From the NCBI RefSeq assembly GCF_964340395.1, contig NC_135563.1, forward strand, positions 632,001 to 696,000: DNA of 64,000 bases. Direction: 5' to 3'. Shown here piece by piece: positions 51,545 to 62,629 of this stretch. The position numbers were made by a program, and so were the translations under genes. A model generated the notes under the pieces. That model was not told the origin of the DNA. It saw only the letters and a list, made by a program, of their open reading frames with translations, and did not search any database. The stretch's first letter is position 1; every line of letters starts with the position of its first letter. The stretch comes from Glandiceps talaboti. Its lineage: Eukaryota; Hemichordata; Enteropneusta; Spengelidae.

Positions 51545-54500
51545 TTTATTTTTTTTTATTTTATTCATTCATCATCCTACAGGCTTAGCCCAATAACAGG
51601 ACGACCTTGATAAAATACAATAAATGATTGAACAAAACGTGTACCATACATCACAATAACAATTACACAATACCTTTACACAATGAGGAAAATACAATAA
51701 ACATAAAGAAATACAAAATTAAGTAAAATTACCCGTCTGTATATATTAATTCTTTCAATTCATTTTTAAAATCAGCAAACGACGTAAAAAGGTCAATGCC
51801 ATAAGGATACAGACTATTTAAAAGCCTCATAGAGCGCGATACAAATGCATGTTTGGACAGATCCATACGGTGGTTGGGAAGCCTAAAAATTTCCCTAAAT
51901 CTAAAACACCTTGGAGGAACATAAAAATCAAACTTATCAAGAATATTTGGGCAAATAAATCTAGAATTCACACATTTATAGACAAAACACAGGTCAAGAA
52001 ATTTACGTCTAAGAGATATGGAGGCAAATTAAAAACGCCGCATAATTCTGAGTATCGATCTGACTCATACGCATAACCCTGCTTAACGCACATATATTTA
52101 ATGAATTTCTTTCGGACCCTTTCAATTTTCTGACTGAGGTAGTTCTGATGAGGGGACCAGACTACTGAGCAGTATTCTAAATTGCTTCTGACATATGATA
52201 TATACAACGTTCTCAAGGTTTGCACGTTGTCGAAATTCGAGCAAATACGCCTTATAAATCCAAGCATTTGAAATGACCTTTTAATAATATGATTAATATG
52301 TTGAGAAAAACTAAGGTTATGAGTTAGGTATACTCCTAAATCTTTGACTACTTGTACTCTCTTGATTGGCTGTTTATCAAGTTTATATGTATAATCAATC
52401 ACCTTAGACTTAGTTTTCCTTGAAAAAGTTATAATATTACATTTATCGATGTTAAGATTGAGCTTCCATGATCTACACCATTTAGCAACGAGACTAGCAT
52501 CAGATTGAAGAAGTCTACAATCGTAATCAGACTGTATTGACCTACAAAATTTTGAGTCATCTGCATATAAATACATAGTTGAATGTTTGATGACTGTTGG
52601 TAGGTCATTGATATACATAATAAACAAAAGAGGGCCAAGAAGTGACCCTTGGGGCACGCCAGATGGAACATGTATGTCATATGATTCGTTGCCCCCAAGA
52701 ACAACTCTCTGTTTTCTATCATCTAAGTATGATCGTATCCATGTAAGTAGGGAACCATGTAAACCATAAAATTGCATTTTATGCGCAAGTAAATCATGAT
52801 TTACAGAATCAAATGCTTTCGAGAAATCTGTATATACACTGTCAACTTGACCACCAGACTCGAACACATCAATAATTGAACTGGTGTATGGTATGAGATT
52901 TGTTGCCGTTGATTTACCAGGGAGAAAACCGTGTTGTGATTGATTGATACAGCACTTCACATGATTGTAGATAACTTTATAAACTAGACCTTCAAAAATC
53001 TTACTAAAAAGTGGTAGGAGCGAAACAGGTCGATAATTAGTCACGTCATTTCTGTTCCCCGATTTAAATACTGGAATAACATTCGCTATTTTGAAATAAC
53101 CCGGGAAAGTGCCTGTTGCCATTGATTTATTAAAGATAATACCCAATGGCACACTAAGCTCATCTGCACATTGCACCAAAATTGTCCCTGGAATTTTATC
53201 ATGCCCGTAGGCCTTATTACAATCAACCGCCTTCAATGCCTCAAAAATTTCCTCTTGCGAAAATTTGATATTGCTTAGTGTATCTTCTTTGAAAACCGGG
53301 CAAGAGGGAAGAGATGAATTTTCAGTATCACTAACATATGTACTCTGAAAATATCTGCTGAAAAGGTTAGTGATTTCTCCCAAATTAGAACACTCACTAT
53401 CACCATAAAATAGAGAAGAAGGAAATGTTGAGGACTTTTGTTTACAACGCACGTGTGACCAGAACCTTTTGGTGTTGACAGAAATTAAGCTTTGAATGTC
53501 CTTCAAATAACTTGAATAGACATTACGTTGGGTAATTTTAAATTGAGAACGCAGGTTAGAAAACTCTCTATAATCTAACTCTTTGTCCGACTTCTTGAAA
53601 CGAATGTGAGCTTTAGTTTTCTCTTTAAGTAGTGAGATCAGTTCTGGGGTAAACCATTGTGGATATTTATGTTCTGATTCTAACCATAGGTACACTGTCT
53701 TTTATAGCTGCATATAAAAAGTCATAGAATGTACTAACACAGTCTTCAATATCAAGGGAATCTAAAATGTTCCAAGGTATATATTGCAGCTGATTTTTCA
53801 GATGTTGAAAGTCAGCTTTCCTATAATTAAACACTACTCTGGCGGCTGATTTCACTCCCTTATCTGCTCAACAAGACAAAAAGCATTCAAGTGCTGCGTG
53901 ATCTGACTGTATCACCCCCTCACACGCACAGACGGTCACACCGCTATCATTAGAGCATATTAAATCGAGGGTATTCTGATTGCGAGTAGGATAGTTATTG
54001 TGCTGAAAAAGAGCATTTTCTGCTATAATTTCAATAAAACTATCTGATTTTTGACTTTTCCAGTCAACGGGTTCAAAAATATTGCGTTCACATTCTCGCC
54101 AAGCAATATCAGGGAGATTGAAATCGCCAAAGACATAAACAAAATCACTCTTATGTGCTACAGTAAGAGCACGACTGATGGAACTGTCAAGAGAATTAAG
54201 TGTCTCAAGAGGGACATCCGGTGCAATATAAACTACACATACATAGACACTGTAGCGACGGAAAGGTAGCTTTACCCAGCTTCTAAGCCTTCTACTTCAA
54301 GTTCACGTTTGCGTACTCTAGGGATGTTGTTATTAATCGCCAACAAAACTCCGCCACCCCTGGTCTTTATAAACTAGGTACGCAGTTTAAGATCCACTAT
54401 TTGAAGATATTTCTTTCAATAATTGTGTTCGACATTGTCTTTGGTTAAAATGTTATTTGATAAAATTATCTCATTGCACACTGACACTAGCGTTATTCCG

Positions 54501-54670
54501 CAATTCATTTTGAAGGGACGACTTGCTATGGAAAGAATGGCCCTGAATTTGTAAACAGAGCTGTACCTTCCAAACAAATCCAAACTGCAATATCCATTAT
54601 AATGATAATGACAAGGAGAATTCACTGAGTTCACCTTGGGTTCCGACATAAACGAGGCCATAACAGTTTT
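51545..54670 (-). mobile_element. Non-LTR retrotransposon (LINE, Jockey/CR1-like), degenerate
   Basis: A minus-strand element. The 3' end at 51545-51600 has an A-rich tail (aataaaataaaaaaa) after the gcctgtaggatgatgaatga region. The 5' part shows an APE-type endonuclease: GGGVLLAINNNIP near 54335, VFGDFNLPDIAW at 54106-54133, TRNQNTLDLI near 53970, and SDH at 53899-53907. The reverse transcriptase follows. Sequence upstream to about 54670 may be its 5' region. Frames are broken at several places (about 54240, 53860, 53670 and 52020), so it is not active. The clade is judged only from motif style. Confidence 0.85.
51968..53695 (-). pseudogene. LINE reverse transcriptase, main open frame
   Basis: A 575-codon open frame covering the reverse transcriptase of the minus-strand LINE. 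Motifs in order: NKAYGHDKIPG, ANVIPVFKSGNRNDVTNYRP, GFLPGKSTATNL, DFSKAFDSVNHDLL, SGVPQGSLLGPLLF, YLYADDSKF (catalytic YADD, 52550-52573) and KTKSKVIDYTYKL, then a C-terminal SYVRSNLEYCSVVW block. The enzyme would copy its own RNA into a nicked chromosomal target. A single-base shift near 52015-52025 throws the C-terminus into another frame, where the domain continues to a stop at 51729. At the 5' end the frame shifts near 53670; the preceding linker is at 53667-53855. It keeps all catalytic motifs, so decay is recent to moderate. Confidence 0.9.
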
Positions 54671-55554
54671 GGGAGTTGGGTAAAGAAAATGATTATTTTG
54701 TTGTGTTACTTATTTGAGAAAGCACCATCCATTTTTTTTACTTTGAATGTGACATCTTTTCGGCAACTACTTTGAAAGATACGACATTAGGCCAGAAAAA
54801 AATGAAAAAGCTGTTCAACCTACCCATATACTTTTTTCTGGTGATGAGCAATATATCCTCATGCGGGCTTCGCATTTTTTTCAAAATTAAGGATATTTCT
54901 TTATATTTTCATATAATATCTTATACAGTGGTTTACTTGGCTCTGATGTTGCATACAAGCATGAATTGAGATTAATATGTTCTATCTAAACTTGACCTGA
55001 AATATTTTGCTATCATTATATATGGTTTGTTTTATCCTTGTCAAGCATTGTGAAAAAATGAAATCGACCTACTTACCAAATGTGATGGGTTAGGTTACCC
55101 ATTGACCAGCATTTTTTATTTTTTCTGACCTTACATATGATATTTAATTGCGTATGCTAAAATAGATAGTATGTATATTGCATGCTAATTTATGTAAATT
55201 AGCACTTTTCTAAATTTTAAATGCAAGACAAAGTTCTGCCCCCCTTGGCAATTTGGTCAGGCTACGGCCCTGAAGTGAGGTAAAAGAGTTAAAGAAGTGG
55301 CGATCAGCGGTGACCCAAGCATCCATGAATTTGCAGTTATACTGCCTATTGTTCTCCTTTTGGGGATTATGACGTCATAGAGAGTGCCCAGTTAGTATAG
55401 TAAGCCATGGCAGACAGTAATAATACTGGCTATGATACTTGTCTGATTATCTGAGAGTGATGAATCTTCTTTCAATGACGATTTTACCATGTTCGATAGA
55501 TTGATTTGGCTTTTTATTTTGATTAATGCAATCAACACAACAACAGAAAACCTC
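54671..55554. other. AT-rich spacer between LINE and PLE
   Basis: No gene recognised. The 65-codon frame at 54772-54969 is hydrophobic and AT-rich without motif. Near 55240 a ttctgccccccttggcaatt string resembles the edge of an old repeat, but no second copy was found in the window. Confidence 0.4.
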
Positions 55555-56569
55555 AGCTATGATCAAGGTGTTACGTCGAAACTCAGAGAAGCTAGCAAAA
55601 TATGAAACCATGAATCATTCATAACCCAGTGCCTTCATGAAAATATCCAATCAAAGAGATTCAAACTGAAATGGACACTAAATCTGAACACAAACGAAAA
55701 TGAAAGAACGAATATACAAAAACAGCTGAATGAATTTTCAAATAAAGTCATGAAAATAGCAAAGAATGTCGCCAATGGGAATATCAAAGAGATGAAAATC
55801 AACGTCAACCAAGCAACTGACACATTAAATAAGATAGGAGAGACACAAAGCCATGAAAACAAAGAGGTGTATATAAGACAGGTGATAAATACAGCCAGTA
55901 AACATGCAGAGAGAATAAAGACGAAAATAACTGTAACCAAACAGCGAAAGATCAACAGCCTGACAAAAACAAAAAAGAGGAAAGAACGAAATTCAACAAA
56001 CAGCAACCCCATAACACAGCAAGAACATCTACCCAGAGAAAACCAACCCAACCAAAATAAAGACAAACCAACGACGCCAGATGAACAAATCGTTTTCTAC
56101 ATCTCCCGAAAACCACTAAACAGAAGCACAGACAAAACTTCTGGAAAAGGGACTCAAATTTGTTCCAGTCAGAAAAAAAAGGTTAACCTATCAACCATAA
56201 TTACGGAAATCAAAGAATGGGAAAGGAAAATGACATGGGCTGAATTCTTCTTTCGACAAGGACGAGCATGCCGAAATGGGAAACACAACCAACAAATATC
56301 AACAAAAGAAATACACACCACCCCCTCGAAAGAGACAAATGGCTTGATACGTACATCGAATGCGCGTTCGTTAGAAACGATATCATCAAGGGCATAAAGA
56401 AAGATCCAGATCTCAACCTCAGTAAAACTAAACAACAAGTACTAACCCAACTCATGAATGACGACGACATCGTAATAAGACCAGCAGACAAGGGCTCAGG
56501 AACCGTAGTCATGGACACAGATGAATACAGAAAGAGAGCTAAACAATAACAGCACATACCAACAGAAAT

Positions 56570-56841
56570 AATATAATAATAATAATAATCTTTATTTGTC
56601 CAAATAAATTCGGAAATTTGTTGAATGGTCGCCGCAGAGCAGCGCCCTAGTGTTGAAGAAGCAGGAGGAAACCGGAGTGCCCGGGGAAAACCCGCGTTGT
56701 TCGGCAGGGTCAAACTGAGCATCACCCTTCTTACATGCAGACCTAGTTAAATTTTAAATCAAACCCAGCCAACACCAGGCGGGTTCGAACCCAGACTGCA
56801 GAGGTAAGAGGCGTACGAGCTAACCGCTCGGCCACCGACAA
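56570..56841 (-). mobile_element. tRNA-derived SINE
   Basis: Read on minus, the 5' end (about 56838 downward) carries an RNA polymerase III A box (tggccgagcggttag, 56820-56834) and B box (gggttcgaaccc, 56781-56792) with tRNA-like spacing, resembling a class II (Leu/Ser) tRNA. The body holds gggttttccccgggcactcc and ggtttcctcc, a motif I recall as a conserved core shared by several animal SINE groups. The 3' end is aataaagattattattattat. It is inserted in the PLE. Promoter boxes look intact; it would depend on a LINE for movement. Confidence 0.85.
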
Positions 56842-57183
56842 CCCATAAAAAACCAGGACAGAAGCAAAATAATAGAACGAAAACTAAACCAACTATGGAA
56901 AGAATGTATCAAAATGGCCACATTACTAGAGAAATGAGAAACTACATGAAGGTGAAAGAACACAAACCCTGGAAAAGTAAAAGCTAACCCAAAAATGCAT
57001 AAACTAGGCTACCCAATACGAAACATCATCAGTGAAATAGGACGCGCAACAGAAAAACTTGCTGAATACGCCGAAGAGCAACTTGAGGAAAATGTTACAC
57101 AACTCGACAGCTACATTACAGACACACCCCATTTCCTGAAAAGGATACCGATGGAAATAAAAGGACTACTTCCAGAGAGGGCC

Positions 57184-58027
57184 TATGGGAAGCCGTTCAG
57201 GCCAAAAATATTTTTTTTATTTTAGCTATAGTATTTTATATTTTTCGTACTTACAAACTAATTTTAACCGTTTATGTACTTTTATTCCATGGTTACATTA
57301 TTTTAATTGAAATAAGTTTTCATTTATTTGAGAATATTGTTTTATTTTTCGTCAAACCAGAATTATTTTAAGCATTATATATAATTGTTAAAGTTTTTTA
57401 TTTTAATTTTTAAATCTAAAAAAAAAAAAATTTCAACTTTTTTTTTTTTCTTCCCAACTTTTTTTTTTTCCGAGTCTGCTGACCAGCGCTGTCACGAGTA
57501 CGTCGTGCTCGTGACAGGCATGTCCTTCGACATCCATTACGACGTGTTTCGGCGTCAAATACACCTTCTCATTACCTTCGAAATTGGTCGCTCAAACATT
57601 ATATCAGATCTCAAAACTGTTAATTTACGTGTGATAGTATCTGTTTTTTCCAACAACCGCGACTTCAGCCGCGTACACACATGATGTGTACACCGTCACG
57701 TTAAGGTTATCGACCGCATGTATGATGTATTACATGATGTAGTACGTAGGACACGATCCTTGTGCAAAGGGTAAAGGTAGTTAATCTAAAACAACTAAAG
57801 TTTGTTGCATCAATAACAATTACATTCATTATTGTGAAACTGACCAGAATTGAAATAAGATGGTACACTATACTGTGAGCGTGAGCAAAACAGCTTTAGA
57901 AACAAAAACGTGAGGAAAAGCGAACGCGTATTTCCAATGGGTCAGTCAGGTACTACTTCTAGTACGAGCTCACATATTGACGTCGACCTGCTGTATTACA
58001 TATCAACCTAAACCAGCTTTTATCGCC

Positions 58028-58097
<70 letters not shown>

Positions 58098-58810
58098 ATT
58101 GTTGTTGTTGTTGTAAAGATTCAGTTTACTTCATCGTACATTGTAGTATACATTCTCTCGGTGTTCTGAGTACACATGCATATATCATGAAAAGTTGAGA
58201 ACGACACGTCTCCGTATGTAATACAGCAGGTCGACGTCAACATGTGCGCTCGTACTAGAAGTACCTGACTGACCCATTGGAAATACCTTTACCCGTTGCA
58301 CATGGATCGTACGCGGCTGAAGTCGCGGTTGTTGGAAAAAACAGATACTATCACACGTCAATTAACAGTTTTGAGATCTGATATAATGTTTGAGCAACCG
58401 AAGGTAATAAGAACGTGATGTCAAAGGTCACGCCTCGTACTCGTGACAGGCGCCTGGTACGAGCACGACGTGCTCTGCACCGGCGCCTGTCAGCAGACTC
58501 GGCCAAAAAAAAAAAGTTGGGAAGGAAAAAAAAAAGTTGGAAAATTTTTTTTTTAATAATTTAAAAAATAAAATAAAAAACTTTAACAAAAAATATATTT
58601 TGACTTTCAATTATATATAATCCTTAAAATAATTCTGGTTTGACGAAAAATAAAACAATATTCTCAAATAAATGCAAACTTATTTCATTTAAAATAATGT
58701 GAACATGGAATAAAAGTACATAAACGGTTAAAATTAGTTTGTAAGTACGAAAAATATAAAATACTATAGCAAAAATAAAAAAATACTTTTGGCCTGAACG
58801 GCTTCCCATA
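57184..58810. mobile_element. 1.63-kb fold-back DNA element with 7-bp target duplication
   Basis: The outer ends are tatgggaagccgttcaggcc and its exact complement (58791-58810), flanked by gagggcc on both sides (57177-57183 and 58811-58817). The inverted arms are long: 57184-58001 and 58217-58810. They match over nearly the whole right arm; the left arm holds about 220 extra bases between 57690 and 57930. The central loop (58002-58216) has a (TTG)n tract. There is no transposase frame. The PLE frame resumes after the right duplication, so the insertion is clean. The superfamily is open: a 7-bp duplication and very long arms do not settle it. Confidence 0.9.
58028..58115 (+). repeat. (TTG)n microsatellite
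   Basis: About 29 TTG triplets with two small interruptions (ttgtgttg near 58063, ttattg near 58098), in the loop of the fold-back element. It gives trivial poly-Leu and poly-Cys frames. Confidence 0.97.
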
Positions 58811-59553
58811 GAGGGCCATCCTCTTTTGCATAGATTTTCGCGCCCTGTACTCCAAGTGTACCGAGGGCGGAGGGCATGGAAGCCTGCAAACAAGCACTAG
58901 ACAACCGCAAAGTGCAAACACCACCAACGAATGATATAATGGAAGCCATAGATCTAGTACTAGAAAACAATATTTTTGAATTTTCGGGAGAACACTACAT
59001 ACAAATACAAGGCACAGCAATGGCCTCAAAACTTGGCATGAACTATGCGTGTACGTACATGGGCGAATGCGAAAAAGAACTTCTCAACAAATCCCCGAAG
59101 AAACCATTACATGGGTACAGATATGTAGATGGCGTCTGGGCACACAAGATCTTGATAACTTCGAGGAACTAGCGAACTCAGTAAATCCACAGATACAAAT
59201 GGAACTATGGTACTCAACAAGAACAACAGAATTTCTCAATGTCAACACGAAAATATTCACACCAGCGTATACAGCAAACCTACCGACAGACACCTATACC
59301 TAAACTCAGTCAGATCATCAAAAGGTCAATACCATACGGACTCGCAACAACGGCAAAAACAATATGCTCAAACAAGGACGACTATATATATGCTAGTTAT
59401 ATGAAGAGAATGAATTGAGTAGCTCCTGATGTTGACCCTTTTGAATTTTTAGAGAATGATCTTCACTCCTATCTTTCTGCTGGGAAAATTTTGATTCTTG
59501 GTGATTTTAACGCACGAATTGGCTTGTTAGAAGATTGTATAACTGATTATTAC

Positions 59554-60273
59554 ACCTCGGCGTTCTTCCGAAGGCTGTGATTGGTCAGACTCGTATCACG
59601 TGACCGATTTTAACTGGGCTATTGCCCACAAGGTGATATTGCCCGCTCGTGCAGAGACTAATGCCCGGGACTATTGCCCGCTGAAGTTGTTTGAACCACT
59701 GCGCACCGCTTCTGCGCATAACAAATAGTCGTTCACTACTTTCGCTCAGACATGGCGACTGCCACAGTAAGACACGCAAACCTTTCCGGTACAGACATGA
59801 CATTTTATTAGAATTGGACAGTAAGAACACAAAAATTGCTACCAATCATTCCGTCTCTGTTTTTGGCACAGAAGAAACAAATGACTGAAACGTTAGGGTC
59901 TGGCACTATGGCAACAGCTACTACGAGAAGCAATACGCTAACTTGTATCAATCCATCCGGTAGTGTAAATACGTCGACAAGCACAGGTGAGCTGCAACAG
60001 CGATCGCCGGGCATCGGAAAAGAAAACCACAGCAATGCTAACTCCCTTCAGTCTCCACTACTATCTCTGTCTCAGGACATGGCTGTTGTCGATGAGTTAG
60101 TGTCGGCAAACGATCCACAAAGCAACCGTCAAGTCAACATTGAGATACCAAGATCAGCTTCAGCGTCATTATTTCAGAGTTCAACAATCTATGGTGGGAC
60201 GGTGTAATAAAATTAATAACACATGCGCTCTGGCAATATCACTAAATGGTGATATTGCCCTCGCTGGCATGTG
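59554..60273. mobile_element. 720-bp insert in the LINE, possible Crypton-like relic
   Basis: The LINE endonuclease frame is interrupted at 59553 and its sequence resumes at 60281. ttattac occurs on both sides (59547-59553 and 60274-60280), consistent with a 7-bp target duplication. The insert is richer in CpG than its host, holds a 123-codon frame and ends in a hairpin. No terminal inverted repeats or transposase are evident. The class is uncertain. Confidence 0.65.
59836..60207 (+). CDS. Open frame of 123 codons inside the 720-bp insert
   Basis: Not recognised as a named protein. The peptide is Ser/Thr/Gln-rich and low in hydrophobic residues (GSGTMATATTRSNTLTCINP, STSTGELQQRSPGIGKENHS). 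It ends NIEIPRSASASLFQSSTIYGGTV in its last 23 residues, of which the LFxxSxxxGG part resembles the tail of the frame at 1822-2150 (MFSNTQFSGGSF). It has balanced codon use unlike the AT-rich surroundings, so it may descend from a coding exon, perhaps the C-terminal exon of a transposon protein. The true upstream start may be at 59751 (ATGGCGACTGCC), in another frame. It may not be expressed. Confidence 0.35.
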   Translation: MLPIIPSLFLAQKKQMTETLGSGTMATATTRSNTLTCINPSGSVNTSTSTGELQQRSPGIGKENHSNANSLQSPLLSLSQDMAVVDELVSANDPQSNRQVNIEIPRSASASLFQSSTIYGGTV

Positions 60274-60279
60274 TTATTA
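60214..60279. repeat. Near-perfect 66-bp hairpin at the end of the insert
   Basis: taataacacatgc is paired with gcatgtgttatta, and ggcaatatcac with gtgatattgcc, around a taaatg loop. It lies seven bases after the stop of the 123-codon frame and forms the right end of the 720-bp insert. The phrase gatattgccc also occurs near 59634. Confidence 0.85.
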
Positions 60280-61428
60280 CTTAACTGCCTCCCCATAAAT
60301 GTTCAAAATGACTGTAATGATAAGGATAATTTTATAAACAGTTTTGGTAGAAAACTTGTTTCTTTATGTACAGCGAGTAAACTAGTTATTTTAAATGGAC
60401 GTATGAATGGTGATTTTTTAGGAACGCCAACTTGTCATCATTTTAATGGTTTTAGTACAGTTGACTATGGTCTTGTTAGTCATGATGCTTTATATTTTTG
60501 CACTTATTTTCATGTTGATTATCCAACTCATTGTTCTGATCATTGTATGATTTCTGTTGGGTTTAGGCTACCACATACCCAGATAGATGTAGTGAATACT
60601 TGTAGTTCTAATCTTAATGATTAATACCAATCTTTTGTGTGGTCAGATCCTAACCATTTTGTCAAGGATTTGACAGATCCAGTAGTCAAATGTAATTTCA
60701 ATAACTTAGTCAGTAAGAATTATGAAACTGATATGACTGGTATTAATTCATTAGTAATTGACTTTACTGATACTGTTTACTCTGCTTGTAAACATCTCAG
60801 AAAGAAATCACGGAATAACAAGCGGAAAACTAGTAAGCCTTGGTATAACAGTTCCTGCTATCGTTTGAAGAAAGAGATCATTAGGATTGGAAAATTACTG
60901 CAGAAATCTCCAAATGATCCAATTTTAAGGGGAATGTTCTTTCAATATAAGAAAATATACACAAAGCAATTGCGTTATAGTAAAGGGAAATTTAGAGAAA
61001 ATACGCTGTCTGTTATTGCCGATGCTGAGAAAAATGATCCTAAAACATTTTGGAACTTGGTTAACTTACTGAAAAATAAGAAAGATTCAAATGATAATAA
61101 CATCACTTCTGATGTATGGTTGGAGCATTTTAAATCGCTTGCTCAAAAAGAATTATGCTCTAAATATTTTGATGACAATTTTGAAGCGAAAGTCAAGAGT
61201 AAGCTCAGTAATGGTTTTGATTTTTCCTTTAATGAGATACTTGATTCTTCTATTAGTGATACCGAAGTTTCTGCTGCAATAAAAACACTTAAATCAGGTA
61301 AAGCTTGTGGGGATGATGGGATATTAAATGAAATGTTGAAATGTGGTTCAGCCATACTAATACCTGCTTTACTTAAACTTTTTAATACAATTATGAAAAG
61401 TGAAATATTTCCATCTAATTGGAGTAAA

Positions 61429-62129
61429 TGCTCATCGACTTTCGCAGAAAACCAGGTTTAATTGCCCCACTTGAAATCAATGATCAACATGTTGACCAGG
61501 TAGAATCGTTTACCTTCTTAGGTTCAACAATTACAAATACATTGAGATGGGATACACACATACACGCGATTTTGGTAAAGGCACAACAACGTTTGATTTT
61601 CCTGAGGCAACTTAAGAAAGTCAACATATTCTCATTCGTTTTTACAGAGCAACCATTGAGAGTATTATTACATTTTCTATTACTGTCTGGTACGGTAATG
61701 CGACACAGAAGGATAGAATTAGTCTTGAAAGAATAGCTAAGACCGCTTCAAGAATAATCGGGTGCGAGGTTCCATCGGTTGATTCTGTTTATGCTGCTCG
61801 CCTTGATCCGACAAGATTATAAAGGATACAACACACCCGGCGCATCATTTTTACGAACTCCTTCCCTCAGGGAAACGTTTTAGATCCTTTAAATGTAAGA
61901 CAAACCGGTTTTTACACAGTTTCTTTCCAAAAGCAGTTCAAAACTGTCGCATTTGAATGTAGCGTTTTAAGTTTTTATTTTTATGTCGTAATACTGCATT
62001 TTTATCAGTCGTTTGTGATTTTATGGTGTTTTTGTGGTGTCTTTGTCTGTATTTGAGTGTTTTTTTTAGCAACGCCAAGGCACATTCCTCTCGATTCTAT
62101 CGATTGGCAATAAAGAATATTATTATTAT
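61429..62129 (+). mobile_element. 3' fragment of a second LINE inserted in the first
   Basis: A 5'-truncated LINE end. The frame 61428-61736 gives LIDFRRKP, ESFTFLGSTITNTLRWDTHI and KAQQRLIFLRQLKK. Other frames give SLERIAKTASRIIGCEVPSV and VYAARLD, then a THP/LFxxLPSG-type tail with a degenerate reading. These are features of CR1/L2/Rex-type RT C-termini. It ends ggcaataaagaatattattattatt. The short host string taaa flanks it on both sides (61425-61428 and 62130-62133), and the host reading frame would be continuous without it. This shows a clean target-primed insertion. Confidence 0.85.
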
Positions 62130-62629
62130 TAAAGGTTACATTGTCCCTATTCATAAGTCCGGTTCAAAAGATGACCCTTCAAATTATAGAGGGATTACTA
62201 TAAGTAGTTGTGTTGGTAAACTTTTTACTGTTATTTTAAATAATCGAATTTAGATTTTCATTCAGAAGAATAACTTGTTGAATTGTGAGCAGGTAGGTTT
62301 TCAGAAAGGTTGTCATACATCAGATCATGTATTTGTTTTAAAGACATTGATTAACTTCTACGAACAAAAAAGTAGGTCAAAACATGTGTTTGCTTGTTTT
62401 GTAGATCTTAAGAAAGCTTTTGATAGTGTTTGGCATTTAGGATTGTTCTACAAATTATCAAAACAAGGTTTCAGTAGTAAATTTTTGAATAATCATCAAG
62501 TGTATTTATGATAATATTCAGGCTTGTATCAAACTCTCAACTGGTTATACCGATTTCTTTTCTTCTCGAATTGGTACCAGACAAGGTTGTAATCTAAGTC
62601 CCACACTGTTCAACCTATTCATTAATGAT

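Larger units (their letters stand above)
55555..59412 (+). mobile_element. Penelope-like element, degenerate and twice interrupted
   Basis: A plus-strand PLE in pieces. N-terminal region 55750-56397 (FYISRKPLNRST, EIKEWERKMTWAEFFF). 56268-56549 holds DDDIVIRPADKGSGTVVMD, the usual N-terminal RT motif. 56850-57183 has MRNYMKVKEHKP and MHKLGYPIRNIISEIGR. 58818-59172 has an IDFRALYS piece, VPRAEGMEACKQAL, LENNIFEFSGEHY, QGTAMASKLGMNYACTYMG and YRYVDGVW. 59172-59412 has YSKPTDRHLYL in another frame, and a DDYIYASYMKR end. The order is that of Penelope RT. The catalytic YxDD reads YVDG, and several frameshifts are present. The GIY-YIG endonuclease is missing; the element is cut off at a LINE fragment near 59413. 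It is interrupted by a SINE and by a fold-back element. Confidence 0.85.

Noticed and set aside
55635-56725. Minus-strand frames of 143 and 171 codons with hydrophobic stretches
   Set aside because: They run antisense to the PLE coding sequence, whose motifs are on the plus strand.
56770-56841. Functional tRNA gene on the minus strand
   Set aside because: A and B boxes are present, but the sequence continues into a SINE body with an A/T-rich tail, and the acceptor stem does not pair convincingly.
57977-58198. Poly-Leu/poly-Cys protein
   Set aside because: Translation of the (TTG)n tract in the loop of the fold-back element.
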